From contig DATDMG010000131.1 of NCBI GenBank assembly GCA_036518955.1, positions 1 to 48,862 of the forward strand: a DNA stretch of 48,862 nt, written 5' to 3'. Below are positions 1 through 9,100 of this stretch, piece after piece. The translations under genes and the position numbers were made by a program. A model generated the notes under the pieces. The model was not told the DNA's origin, did not search any database, and saw only the letters and a program-made list of their open reading frames with translations. How positions within the stretch are numbered: the first letter of the stretch is position 1; the number at the start of each line of letters is the position of its first letter. This DNA is from DATDMG01 sp036518955. Its GTDB lineage: Bacteria; Actinomycetota; Actinomycetes; Actinomycetales; Kineosporiaceae.

Positions 1-282
1 ACCCCAAGCACACCTGGGCAGCCGCCTGACAACCAGCCAGCATCAACTCACTCAACCCCGTTACCGGGATGCATTTCGCACGAGAAGACCCGCACCCCCT
101 GCGTAGGGATCCCCTCGGAGTACGTCCAGCACCGGTGCCGCCCCGGGGGTTCCGATTCCCGGAGCCTCGTGCCGGTATGCCGGGCGGACGTCCGGGTCCT
201 GTCGTCGCTGCCGACCGACATCGATGCGAGGCCGGGAGGGCTCGGGCGGACCCTCCGACTCGGCCAGGCTGGGCCCCCCAGC
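1..282. other. No assignable gene at left edge
   Basis: Several frames stay open here on both strands because of the high GC content. Their translations are Arg/Pro/Gly-rich and carry no motif I recognise. The stretch lies downstream of the leftward permease gene that ends at 283. I see no hairpin with a T-run that would make a convincing terminator. Confidence 0.4.
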
Positions 283-1416
283 TCACGCCCTGTCCGTCGT
301 GGACCTCTCCGCCGGAGCGTGCTCCTGCGCCACCGGGCGGCGCTCCTCCCCGACGGTCGGAGCCTCCTTCGGACGCCCGTGGCGGTGGTCCCACGCATCG
401 CGCACAACCACCTGGATCATGCTGGCGACGGGAATGGCGAGCAGGGCGCCGAGGATCCCGGCGAGTTCTGCCGCGACGAGGATCGCCACCATGACCGTCA
501 ACGGGTTCAACCGCACCGTGCGGGCGAAGATCAACGGCTGCAGCAGGTGGTTCTCCAGCTGTTGGTACAGCAGGAAGAACACGACCACCGCGATCCCCGC
601 CGGAATCGAGTGCACGAAGGCCGCCGCCGCGGCCGCGATCGCGCCGAGCGTGGCACCGACGAGCGGGATGAGGTCGGTGATGCCGACGAACAGCGCGATC
701 AAGCCGGCGAAAGGCACCCCCGTGATGCGCAGGACCGCGTAGGTGAGCAGGCCGCAGATCACGCTGATCAACAGATTGCCGGACAGGTACCCGGTGATGG
801 ACCGGGCACAGTCGGCACCGACGGCACGGACCCGCTCACGCGTGGTCGGCGTCAGCAATCCCAGCGCACCGTCCACGGCCTTGGGACCTTCGAGCACCAT
901 CAGGTAGGCCAGGACGAACACCGTGACCGTACCGGCGATTCCGGTCAGGACGCCGCGCAGCAGCCCCGCGGCCGGGGTGGTCAGCCCGGTGGCGAAGCCG
1001 CGGATCCTGGCCTGGTTCTGCTGCACGTACTGCAGGGCGTGGGTCCGCTCGAGCAGGTCTCCGACCGGTCCGCGCCCGGCCCGTGCCTGGTCGATGAACC
1101 CGGGCAGCTGGCCGGCGAAGCGTGCGCCCTGCTGCACGAGCGGGACGACGAACATCGCGACGAGACCCATGAGCAGCACGAGCACCGCGACGAAGACCAG
1201 CAGGGTGGCCAGCGACCGACGACACCAGGTGAACCGGCGTTGCACCCAGCCGACGACCGGGGAGAGCGCCACCGCGAAGAAGGCCGCCACCAGGATCCAG
1301 ATCAGCACCCGCCGGGTCTCGACGACGACGTAGAGCAGGAGGGCCGTGACCAGGACCAGCCCGATCGCCGCCAGGATGGTCCGCACCGGAACGGCTCGCT
1401 CGTGAGTTGCGTACAT
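283..1416 (-). CDS. AI-2E family transporter (UPF0118-type permease)
   Basis: The protein is about 377 aa and predicted to sit in the cytoplasmic membrane with around eight hydrophobic segments. The N-terminal pair reads TILAAIGLVLVTALLLYVV and WILVAAFFAVALSPVVGWV, the usual opening of this family. A central soluble stretch of about 100 residues contains the PLVQQGARFAGQLPGFIDQAR region, and the last third has the Gly-rich helices SVICGLLTYAVLRITGVPFA and PLVGATLGAIAAAAAAF. The family is implicated in export of small molecules, ions or signals; the substrate here is unknown. The frame stays open upstream to 1638, but the residues before the MYATHERAVPVRT start (ATG at 1414-1416) are Arg/Pro-rich and look non-coding; an ATG at 1449 is an alternative. 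The gene stands alone and ends in a charged tail. Confidence 0.88.
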   Translation of the reverse strand: MYATHERAVPVRTILAAIGLVLVTALLLYVVVETRRVLIWILVAAFFAVALSPVVGWVQRRFTWCRRSLATLLVFVAVLVLLMGLVAMFVVPLVQQGARFAGQLPGFIDQARAGRGPVGDLLERTHALQYVQQNQARIRGFATGLTTPAAGLLRGVLTGIAGTVTVFVLAYLMVLEGPKAVDGALGLLTPTTRERVRAVGADCARSITGYLSGNLLISVICGLLTYAVLRITGVPFAGLIALFVGITDLIPLVGATLGAIAAAAAAFVHSIPAGIAVVVFFLLYQQLENHLLQPLIFARTVRLNPLTVMVAILVAAELAGILGALLAIPVASMIQVVVRDAWDHRHGRPKEAPTVGEERRPVAQEHAPAERSTTDRA

Positions 1417-2280
1417 GCCTGGTGCGGTGCCCGGATACTCCGTCCACATCCCTGGCCGGAGAGCGGAAACCGTACCAGCCGACCTCCGCGGCCGAAGGAT
1501 CAGCGGCTGCCGGCCGGAGCGCCGCGGCCGAGGCGCGTCGAGGACAGCGCGATGTCGTCGTAGCGCAGATCGAACTGGATCGGCGTGGGGTCTGGTGGGA
1601 AGATCCGGCGGCCTGCCACCGCGGTGGCGAACCGACAATGTGGTGTTACGCGAGTCGGCACAGAGTGTATTTCCATACGCCGAAGTCCTCCCGGGGGCCG
1701 CAACCCGGTGACGGTGGACACGTGGCGTTCCCGGTTCATCGCCAAGCGTCTGGACGGCCTGGCCGATGAGGACCGGCCGGGGCGGCCGGCGTCGATCACC
1801 CTGGACCAGGTGGAGGACGTGGTGGTGGCCACGCCGGAGTCCCCGCCGAAGAACGCCACGGTCCCCGGCGTCACGGCAGTCGGCCCCGCGGGCGCGCCGA
1901 CAGGCCGTGCCCGGCAGCTGGCGGCGATGCGGTCACCCCACCCCCGGAAGGTGACCCGAAGACAAGTGTTGCTCCGCACCCAGCGGCGGATCTACTCGAT
2001 GACAAGCGTCCCGGCGCAAGCGTAACCTCGGCAACCATTGCTGGCGAAGTTCACGCGACCATGTCAGACTCGATTGACAATCACGCGCGCATGAAACCAC
2101 GCAGTCGGGGCGACCGACGCCAGCCGGTCCGCGACCCATTCGCCACCGCCGGATACGACCGAGGTTCCGGAAGAGGCAGCCGATGGCGCCAGGAATGCCA
2201 CGTGGGCAGGCTATCCGGCATACCACCGTCAGCCGTTCGAGTAATGCCGATATTGCCGGTGCCCGCGTCATGCCCTGAAC
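1417..2280. other. Gene-poor stretch with an IS630 scrap
   Basis: Apart from the transposase fragment at 1708-1860, no open frame here gives a plausible protein. The composition is slightly less GC-rich than in the neighbours. The left part should contain the promoter of the leftward permease and the right part that of the rightward ferritin-like gene. I could not identify clear -35/-10 pairs. Confidence 0.4.
1708..1860 (+). pseudogene. IS630-family transposase fragment
   Basis: The translation contains TWRSRFIAKRLDGLADEDR, PGRPASIT and QVEDVVVATPESPPKNAT. This is the linker between the helix-turn-helix and the catalytic domain that is characteristic of IS630-type transposases, where a typical copy has W-x-x-RF-x-x-xRL-x-GL-x-DE-x-RPGRP. 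Only about 50 residues remain: the HTH before it and the DDE catalytic domain after it are absent, and the frame runs into unrelated sequence. It is a decayed insertion, not an active element. No terminal inverted repeats or target duplication were found. Confidence 0.75.
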
Positions 2281-2299
2281 CAGGTGGAGGATCGACGCG

Positions 2300-3548
2300 A
2301 TGTTGCGTTGGAGAAGCGCCGCCGCCGCCGCGCCCGCGGTCGAGCACGCGCTGATGACGCAGTACCTCTACGCCGCTTTCAGCCTCGCCGAACGACCCGA
2401 CGACACCGAGGAGCACAATGCCGCCCGGGCCCGGTGGCGCGGCACCCTCATCACCATCGCGCGGCAGGAGATGGGACACCTCGCGACGGTGCAGAACCTC
2501 CTGCGGATGATCGGTGGTCCGGTCACCCTGGACCGGGAGGACTATCCCTTCCGGACCGACTTCTACCCCTTCCACTTCCGCCTCGAACCACTGAGCAAGG
2601 ACTCGCTGGCCAAGTACGTGGTCGCCGAGATGCCCGAGAACGACGCGCCGGACGCCGAGCTGCGCCAGATCCTGCAGCGCGCGGAGGCGGCCGACGTCGG
2701 CACGCCCAACCGGGTCGGCGCCCTGTACCGGCAGATCATCGACCTGGTGGCCACCCTCGACGACGACCTGAGCCCACGTGGGCCCGACCTGACCCTCGAT
2801 CCCGCGTGACCCTCGATCCCGCGCTGTGGACCCGCGGGCTGCCCGACCTGATCCTCCGCAGGGCCGCCACCGTCGACGAGGCGCTCGACGCCCTGCGCGC
2901 CATCGCCGAGCAGGGCGAGGGGCCGGGCATCGCGGCGAACGTTGCGGCGTCGGACTCCCACTTCCAGCGGTTCCTGCGGATCTACCGGGAGTTCCCGCAG
3001 CCGGCGCAGTGGCAGCCCGCGGCCCCGGTGCCGGTCAACCCGACGACGGCGGAACCCGCGGACAGCGACGACGGCAGCCGGATCACCCACCCGCGGGCGC
3101 GGCTGTGGGCGCAGGTCGGCAACCTGCGCTACCGGCTCGTCCTGACCACCGTCGCGCACGCACTGGCCACGCCGGACCAGGCCCCCCTGCTGGCCGGCTG
3201 GGCGTTCGCGGAGATGCACAACATCACCGCGGTCGCGGACGTCCTGACCGGGCTGCCCCGTCGGTCGGACGGCGGGGGCGGTGTCGCGGCGCCGCCGTTC
3301 GAGCTCCGCCACACCCTCGAGCTACCCGACCTCGCCGTGGACCACTGGCGGACGCTGCACGACGTCCTGGACGCGGCCCTGGCCCTCGAGGACCAGCTGG
3401 CAGCCCTCGACCTTCCGCCCTCCGAGGAGTCACTGGTGACCGATCTGCGGCAGGACGACGAGACCAACGAGTGGCCAAGGGCGCGCTCGCCGGCGCTCCC
3501 GGGCGAGCCGGCGCGGGAGACCGCCAGGTCAGCCGCGCCACATCCTGA
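2300..3548 (+). pseudogene. Ferritin-like domain protein, frameshifted
   Basis: The first half (2300-2809, ATG preceded by GGAGG at 9 nt) reads VEHALMTQYLYAAFSL and ARQEMGHLATVQNLLRMIGG. These are the metal-binding helices of the ferritin-like domain found in iminophenylpyruvate dimer synthases such as VioB/RebD-type proteins. The frame then stops at TGA 2807-2809. The rest (PALWTRGLPDLILRRAATVDE, FQRFLRIYREFP, WAFAEMHNITAV) continues in another frame up to at least about 3475. The break lies exactly at a 17-bp tandem duplication (2791-2824); deleting one unit restores a continuous reading frame. The 3' end is unclear: the second frame has no stop until 4149, well inside the convergent TIR gene, so a second defect near 3475-3548 is likely. 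The role is unknown; the family acts on amino-acid-derived imines. Either a real pseudogene or an assembly error. Confidence 0.7.
2791..2824 (+). repeat. 17-bp tandem duplication (frameshifting)
   Basis: The 16-base unit gaccctcgatcccgcg occurs at 2791-2806 and again at 2808-2823, period 17. The second copy runs on into codons that fit the upstream frame when one unit is removed (DLTLDPALWTRG). Since 17 is not a multiple of three, the duplication creates the in-frame TGA at 2807. Confidence 0.9.
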
Positions 3549-4905
3549 CGTCGTCGAATTCGACGTCTCCTGTGCCGCGAGCAGCTGGAGCCATGCCGAT
3601 GAACAGGTTCACCGTTCCGAACGTGAGCGGCGCGTCCTGGTCGAGATAGTCGACCAGCGGCACGTCATTCACGCTCAGGGACAGGTGGACCCCGCCGGCC
3701 ACGGTGGCGCACTCCCCTTCGACGGTGTTGACCTTCGTCGTGTCCAGGGAGTGCCGGGCGGACTTCAGCAGTTCAGGGTCGTACGGGTACCGGGCGCTGT
3801 TCTTGTTGATCTGTACGTCGCCGCTGGTCAGCGTGAACAGATACCCGTACGTGGTGTCCGCGGCGCGCTCACTGCGGCACGACACCCCCCATTCCAGGTC
3901 CGCCGAGCCCGGCAGCCGCCGGCCGGACACGCGGAAGTGGAGATTGTCGGGTGCCGTCGGGTAGACGCCGGACACGCGCTCCGGGTACACCCCCACCCCG
4001 GTCCCCACCGGATTGGGGGTGACCATGACGTGATACCTGCCGTTCCGCAGGGTGCCGGAGGCTGTCGTGTTCGACCGGACGGTCCAGCCAGATCGGTCGG
4101 TGGAGAAGTCGTCGGACAGCAGCACCGGGCCCGCGGGTGGAGACGCTGACGTCGAGCTCGGCGACGACGCCGATGACCTCACCGTGCCCCCGAGGCTCGT
4201 GCTGGCCGGGGCCGGCGATCTGGCCCGGTCGGGGGTATCCGACGACCAGGGATGGACCGCTACCGCCGCGACGATCAGGGCGAGCACCGGCACCGTGACC
4301 GCCGCACCAACCACCCCCCGGCGTCCGGGAACCGGCAATCCTCCCCGCTCCGGAGCGAGCGCGACCGTTCCCGGGGCCGGGTCGCCCGGCGGCGGGACGG
4401 GCGCGACGGCCTCGTGCGGGGTTCGCGGCACTGCGGCCTCAGCCACGGCCCGGTCCAGCGCCCTGAGCAACCGGGCCGTGTCGGCGCCGAACCGGTCAGG
4501 GCTCAGCACGAGTGCATTGAGGCGCAGGAGGGGAAGGAGCACCGGCGGGACGTCGACGGTCCGGGGCATGACGGCTCCGTCCACGAGCACAGGAATGACC
4601 CGCACACCACCGGCCAGCGCAGTCGCGATCTCCCTGCGCACGTAGTCATCCGGGGAGTCCAGCCGGCGACGACCCGCGCCGTCCGTGGCGGACACCCATC
4701 GTGGGCCGATGACAGCCAGGAGGACGTCGCACGAACCGACCGCAGCCGAGATGACGGCCTCGACGTCGTCCCCCAGCTCGATGGAATCAACGTCTTTGAA
4801 GACCTGGTCCGGACCGAAATGCTCCCTCAACCGATCGAAGAGCCACCCCGCGGGATATGACGAATCCTGCCGACGATAGGAGATGAATATCCGACCCGGT
4901 CGCAC
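3529..4905 (-). CDS. Membrane-anchored TIR-domain protein with C-terminal beta-sandwich-like domain
   Basis: The protein is about 458 aa. Residues 5-150 are a TIR domain, seen in RIFISYRRQDS, VFKDVDSIELGDD, CDVLLAVIGPRWV and DYVRREIATAL. A Pro-rich spacer is followed by one transmembrane helix near residues 198-219 (VVGAAVTVPVLALIVAAVAV), a Ser/Pro linker, and an extracytoplasmic domain of about 195 residues. That domain begins LLSDDFSTDRSGW and ends FDDVRMW, resembling LamG/3-keto-disaccharide-hydrolase-like sandwich folds. Bacterial TIR domains often cleave NAD+ or act as adaptors; which applies here cannot be told. The start is a GTG at 4905 or 4920; GAGGTGG lies just upstream of the former. 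No partner effector or sensor gene of a known defence system is adjacent, so a surface-sensing or signalling role is only inference. Confidence 0.85.
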   Translation of the reverse strand: MRPGRIFISYRRQDSSYPAGWLFDRLREHFGPDQVFKDVDSIELGDDVEAVISAAVGSCDVLLAVIGPRWVSATDGAGRRRLDSPDDYVRREIATALAGGVRVIPVLVDGAVMPRTVDVPPVLLPLLRLNALVLSPDRFGADTARLLRALDRAVAEAAVPRTPHEAVAPVPPPGDPAPGTVALAPERGGLPVPGRRGVVGAAVTVPVLALIVAAVAVHPWSSDTPDRARSPAPASTSLGGTVRSSASSPSSTSASPPAGPVLLSDDFSTDRSGWTVRSNTTASGTLRNGRYHVMVTPNPVGTGVGVYPERVSGVYPTAPDNLHFRVSGRRLPGSADLEWGVSCRSERAADTTYGYLFTLTSGDVQINKNSARYPYDPELLKSARHSLDTTKVNTVEGECATVAGGVHLSLSVNDVPLVDYLDQDAPLTFGTVNLFIGMAPAARGTGDVEFDDVRMWRG

Positions 4906-4968
4906 ACCCGACCCAACCACCTCAAAACGCTACCAGACCGGGACGCGACCAGGCGTGGTCGTGCGGGG

Positions 4969-5808
4969 TCAGCCGAGCTCGGCACCCTCGATCCCCGCGG
5001 ATGAGCTTCGCGTCGCAGACTTGACGCCGATGCCGCCCAGGGAGCTTCCGGACGCGAAGCGGTGCACCGCCGTCACGGGGCGGACCATGTCCAGGTGGTC
5101 GAACAGGGCCTCGATCTCGATCCTGGTCCGGAAGATCAGGGTAGCCGCGGTGTAGGCGGCCCTGGTGCGCGCCAGGGCCTCAGGATCCCCCCCCTCGCTG
5201 CTGGCCGAGCAGATCGCCAGCTGGCTGCCGGGAGCGAGGTCACGCAGGTACCGCGCGACGATGCGCGGCGCGGCGGCGGTGTCGACGAAGTGCAGCACAG
5301 CGATCATCAACAGGCCGACCGGCTGGGTGAGGTCCACCAACGCACGCACACTCGGGTCGGCCAGGATCGCGGCGGGATCGCGCAGGTCGCCTGGCAGCAC
5401 CGCCGTCCGCGGCTCGGAGCTCAGCAGCGCCCGGGTGTGCGCCAGCACGACCGGATCGGTGTCGACGTAGACCACCCTCGCGTCGGGGTGGATCGCCCAC
5501 GCCGTCTCGTGCACGCTGGGTGAGGTGGGAATCCCGGCACCCAGATCGATGAACTGCCGGACGCCGGCCTGCGCCATCGACCGCACAGCCTCCACCAGGA
5601 ACCGGCGATTGGCGTGGGCACCCTCAGGTCCCCCGCCGTCCGTCCGGGCGATGCGGTCGGCGACCTCCCGGTCGATCGCGAAGTTGTCCTTCCCGCCGAG
5701 CCAGTAGTCGTAGATCCGGGCGACGCTCGGCGTGGAGGCATCCACCGGCGGCGGCACCCAGTCGGCAACCTCGCTGTCGATCGAACTCCGGTCGTCGTGG
5801 CCCGACAC
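4969..5808 (-). CDS. SAM-dependent methyltransferase (SAMT/DUF574-type)
   Basis: The protein is about 279 aa. Its N-terminal signature STPSVARIYDYWLGGKDNF is diagnostic of a large actinobacterial family of SAM-binding proteins (methyltransferase type 19). The Rossmann motif is QFIDLGAGIPT, the acidic loop is VVYVDTDPVVLAH, and PVGLLMIAVLHFV corresponds to the post-motif strand. Members are numerous in actinomycetes and mostly lack known substrates. I chose GTG at 5806-5808 because GGGAGGTG precedes it at a good distance. The frame continues upstream to 5940, but that stretch is not family-like and overlaps the BluB relic on the other strand. It appears monocistronic. Confidence 0.9.
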   Translation of the reverse strand: MSGHDDRSSIDSEVADWVPPPVDASTPSVARIYDYWLGGKDNFAIDREVADRIARTDGGGPEGAHANRRFLVEAVRSMAQAGVRQFIDLGAGIPTSPSVHETAWAIHPDARVVYVDTDPVVLAHTRALLSSEPRTAVLPGDLRDPAAILADPSVRALVDLTQPVGLLMIAVLHFVDTAAAPRIVARYLRDLAPGSQLAICSASSEGGDPEALARTRAAYTAATLIFRTRIEIEALFDHLDMVRPVTAVHRFASGSSLGGIGVKSATRSSSAGIEGAELG

Positions 5809-5902
5809 GGCCCCCACCTCCCAGGACGCGCCCCGCGCCGTGGACGCTGGGGGAAGATTCAGCCTAGTCGATGTTCCCGGCGCGTGGGCCGCCATCGACC
5901 TC

Positions 5903-6145
5903 GCCGTGCTGGGCCGGCACGCCATCGCCGACACCGGCATGTATCACGCCATCGCCGACACCGGCAGGTCTTCCGTGTGCCTGGCAGTCCAGAACCTGTG
6001 GCCGGCCGCCACCGCCGAGCAACTGGGCGTGGGCTGGGTGTCGTTCTACCTGGAACGACACGGATGGCGACACCGCCGCCCCCTGTCGGCCGCGCTCCAC
6101 CACGACCGGTGGACCCCACCGACAGTCGTCGAGACTGCGCCCTGA
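5903..6145 (+). pseudogene. Relic of BluB/nitroreductase-like flavoenzyme
   Basis: The translation retains LGRHAIADTG, SVCLAVQNLWPAATAEQLGVGWVSFY and then unrelated residues up to a stop at 6145. The motif NLW-x-AAxAE-x-LGVGWVSFY is typical of 5,6-dimethylbenzimidazole synthase (BluB) and related nitroreductases, in its C-terminal half. The FMN-binding N-terminal half and the final LGIP-type segment are missing. A 27-bp in-frame duplication sits in the HAIADTG motif. No credible start codon or ribosome site precedes it, so this is most likely a decayed fragment. Confidence 0.65.
5918..5966 (+). repeat. Tandem duplication, period 27 bp
   Basis: A 22-base segment beginning cacgccatcgccgac is present at 5918-5939 and again at 5945-5966. 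It duplicates HAIADTG in frame inside the BluB-like relic (HAIADTGMY-HAIADTGR). Confidence 0.9.
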
Positions 6146-6183
6146 CCCGCGGGCAGCCCCTCCTGAGCGCCGTGGCCCGGACG

Positions 6184-9100
6184 TCATCCCGGGGCGGCGG
6201 ACCGGAGCATGCGCAGGAGCAGGCAGAGCCGAGCGTAACCGGCCAGGTGATCCGGATCCTTCTGGCGGTCGACCGGAGTGCACACCGCCTCGTCGTGCAG
6301 GGCGCTGCGGAGGCGCTGCCGGCTCTCGGCGGAGAGGGTCCAACCGAGCGGGGTCGCCGCACCGGGGTGGGTGGCGGGTGCGACGAGGACGATGCCGCCC
6401 GTCAGGTGCTGGCGCACGGCGGTGGCCGCCGCGGCGCAGGCGGCGGCGGGGTCGGCAGCCTCGTCCGCGCGCGCAGGCGCCGGGCACGGCGCGGCGAGCG
6501 CGTCGGAAGCACGCTGCAGCCACGTGCCGGTGTCCTCCTGCAGGTGCTGCGCGTTCCGGCCGACGACCGGGACGACGGTCTCGGACGTGAGCGACGCCGG
6601 CGGTGCGGCGAGGTCGGCGCCGTTGCTGTTGCGCAGGTAGACGACGATCGGTACCAGGTAGGCGGCACGAGAGCCGGGGACGATGCGGGCGTTGACCGCG
6701 CGGACCGCGGTCATCAGCGCGGCCGCTGACTCCCCGAGCAGGCCGACGCCGCTGCCCTCGGCGTAGCCGCCGTCGATGAGCTGCAACTCCCCGGCCCCGG
6801 CGCAGGCCGGCACCCGCCCGCTGGGTGTCACGTACGGGAACCGGGCGGACAGCATCGCGGCCGTGGACCAGGTGAACCCCGGGAGGCACCTGCCGTAGAC
6901 GCCCTGGAGGTCGAAGGTCGCCGCGGCGGGCGCGTCGAGGCCGCGGCAGGGCGGGTCCGTGCGGACGACGTGCTGCGGCGCGGTCGACGGGGCGACAGGC
7001 TGCGCAGGGGAGAGATCGGCCTGGCCGACCAGCGCGCGGCAGCTGACTCCGGCGGCCGTGGTGTTGAGCTCGAGCACCCCGGCCGGGCCCTGGGGCGACG
7101 CCGAGAACCGGGTGGACAGCACCGGAGCCTCGCCCTCCCAGGCCACCTCCATCTTCCCGGCGCGGTCCAGCCAGCGGGCGCCACCGGGAGCGTCGAGGGC
7201 CGGGATCCGCAGCCCGGCGGTCGCAGCGAGCAGATCACCGACGAGGAGCCCTCCGGCGGCCAGGGCGAGCGCCCGCGGATCGGCGAGCCGGGACACCGCC
7301 CCGGCCGGGTCCGGACCGCGGGTGAGGGCGAGCCCGACCGAGCCGCCGCTGACGCCGCTGGACAGGAACACGGACGACGGACCGCACGGCCCGGCGGCGG
7401 CGAGCGCGGCGAGCGCGTGCGCCGTCCAGGTGGCGGCCCGGATGCCGCCGCCGTCCGCGGCGACGAGGAGCATCGGGTGCACCCGGACGGGCCCCGCGGC
7501 GCCGGTCACCGTGAGGTCGCAGGTCCGGCTGTGTTCGAGCCAGGTGTCCAGCGCGGCGGGGAGTTCCGGCTGCGACACGCCGCCGGGCGCCGGGGCGGCC
7601 GCGCGGACGGCGTGCAGTCCCGGGGCACCACCGGCCAGCGAGTTCACGACCAGCACGAGCAGCGCGGTGGAGATGACCGGGGTGGCGTGCAGCCGGACCG
7701 CGCGGAAGACCTCCAGCGGCTGGCTCCGCTGCAGCCAGACCTGCAGGAAGCCCAGCTGGTAGGCCCACGCCGCGGCGAGGAGGGCGACGGTGGCGACGAC
7801 GCCGAGGTAGTCGGCGACGTGGAACGGGACGAACGCCTCCGCCAGCAGGATGACCGCCGACAGGCACCAGAATGCCACCGCCACCACGCCGACGTTCTGG
7901 TGCGGATCGTCCGGCCGCAGCCGCGCCAGCAGACTTCCCTGCCGCGGCCGCGCGATCCACGCCGTCAGACGTGCCCCTGCCGGCACCGCGAGGAGGGTCG
8001 CCGACAGGCCGAGCACCAGCAGCGCCAGTTCGAGGAGCCACTGCCACGGGAGGGTGGCGCGGTGCGCCGGCCCGAGCACTACGGGCGTCACGAAGGAACG
8101 GACCAGACCCAGCCCGGCGACGAGGACGACGCCCAGCGCCAGTCCGTCGCCCGCCAACCGGACGTCGTCCGCCCGGCGCTCGAGCTCGGCCTTCTGGACG
8201 GCGTACTCGGCGGACTCCTCGTTCGGCAGCACGGGCACCGGCACGAGCCAGGTGACCCGCACCGGCAGCGGGCCGGCGCGGAGCGTCCAGGACACGCCCC
8301 ACAGCACGGTCGGGACCGCCACGAAAATTGCCCAGGCCCTCCAGTCGACATCGCCACCGCGGCCCGCGGCGATCAGCGCGACGGCCACGGCGAGCACCAT
8401 CACCGGAGCGGTCAGCCACCACCATGACGGGCGCTCGTCGTCCAGTTCCCTCTGGTGCACGTACAGCTGACGCGCCCGCCGGCTGCGCAACCGGCCCACC
8501 ACGAACAGCTCGACCGTCACCACGGTCATGGCCAGCAGGGCGGCGCCCAGGTGGACCCAGGCCTGCCGGGTGAGGTCCGACCACGCCCGCTCGACATCGG
8601 GTAGCTGGTCGAAGATGTCCGGCAGCGGAACCACGGTCAGCGCGGCCAGCAGGGCGACGACGAGGAACGCCAGCCGCTGGTAGTACAACGCCCGGGCGAG
8701 ACGGACGACGCCGTCACCGACCCGGCACCGCAGCGGCCCGGTGCGCAGCACCGCCAGCACGCCGACCAGCCCCGCCGCCCACCCCACCGTCGCTGCGGCG
8801 GCCACACCGTCGGCGAGGGGCCAGGGGGCGGCCCAGCCCGGACCGGTGACCGGGTTCCCGCCGTGCGCATGCTGCACCACCACCGCCCCGGCTACCAGGA
8901 GCGCCCCGGCGACGACGGCCGCGACGGCGACGACCCTGGTGGCACCCGAAACCACCGCTGCGCCGACCCCGCGGTCCCCGGCGACGAACCTGCGGACGAG
9001 GACGACACCGGCCGCCACCAGCGCGCCGACGGCGAGAACGTACAGCAGCACGAGGCGCAACAACAGGTAGGCGTAGGGGCTGCTCTCCCAGACCGCCCAG

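Noticed and set aside
169..1563. 464-codon open frame on the plus strand opposite the permease
   Set aside because: It is the antisense shadow of a clear membrane protein gene; the translation is rich in Arg, Gln, Asp and His with no hydrophobic or domain pattern.
2284..4149. 621-codon plus-strand frame taken as one protein
   Set aside because: It mixes non-coding sequence (2284-2810), the second half of the ferritin-like gene and the antisense of the TIR gene. Only about 2808-3475 is real coding sequence.
6970..8427. 485-codon plus-strand frame opposite the patatin protein
   Set aside because: Low-complexity Arg/Gly/Gln-rich shadow of the real minus-strand gene.
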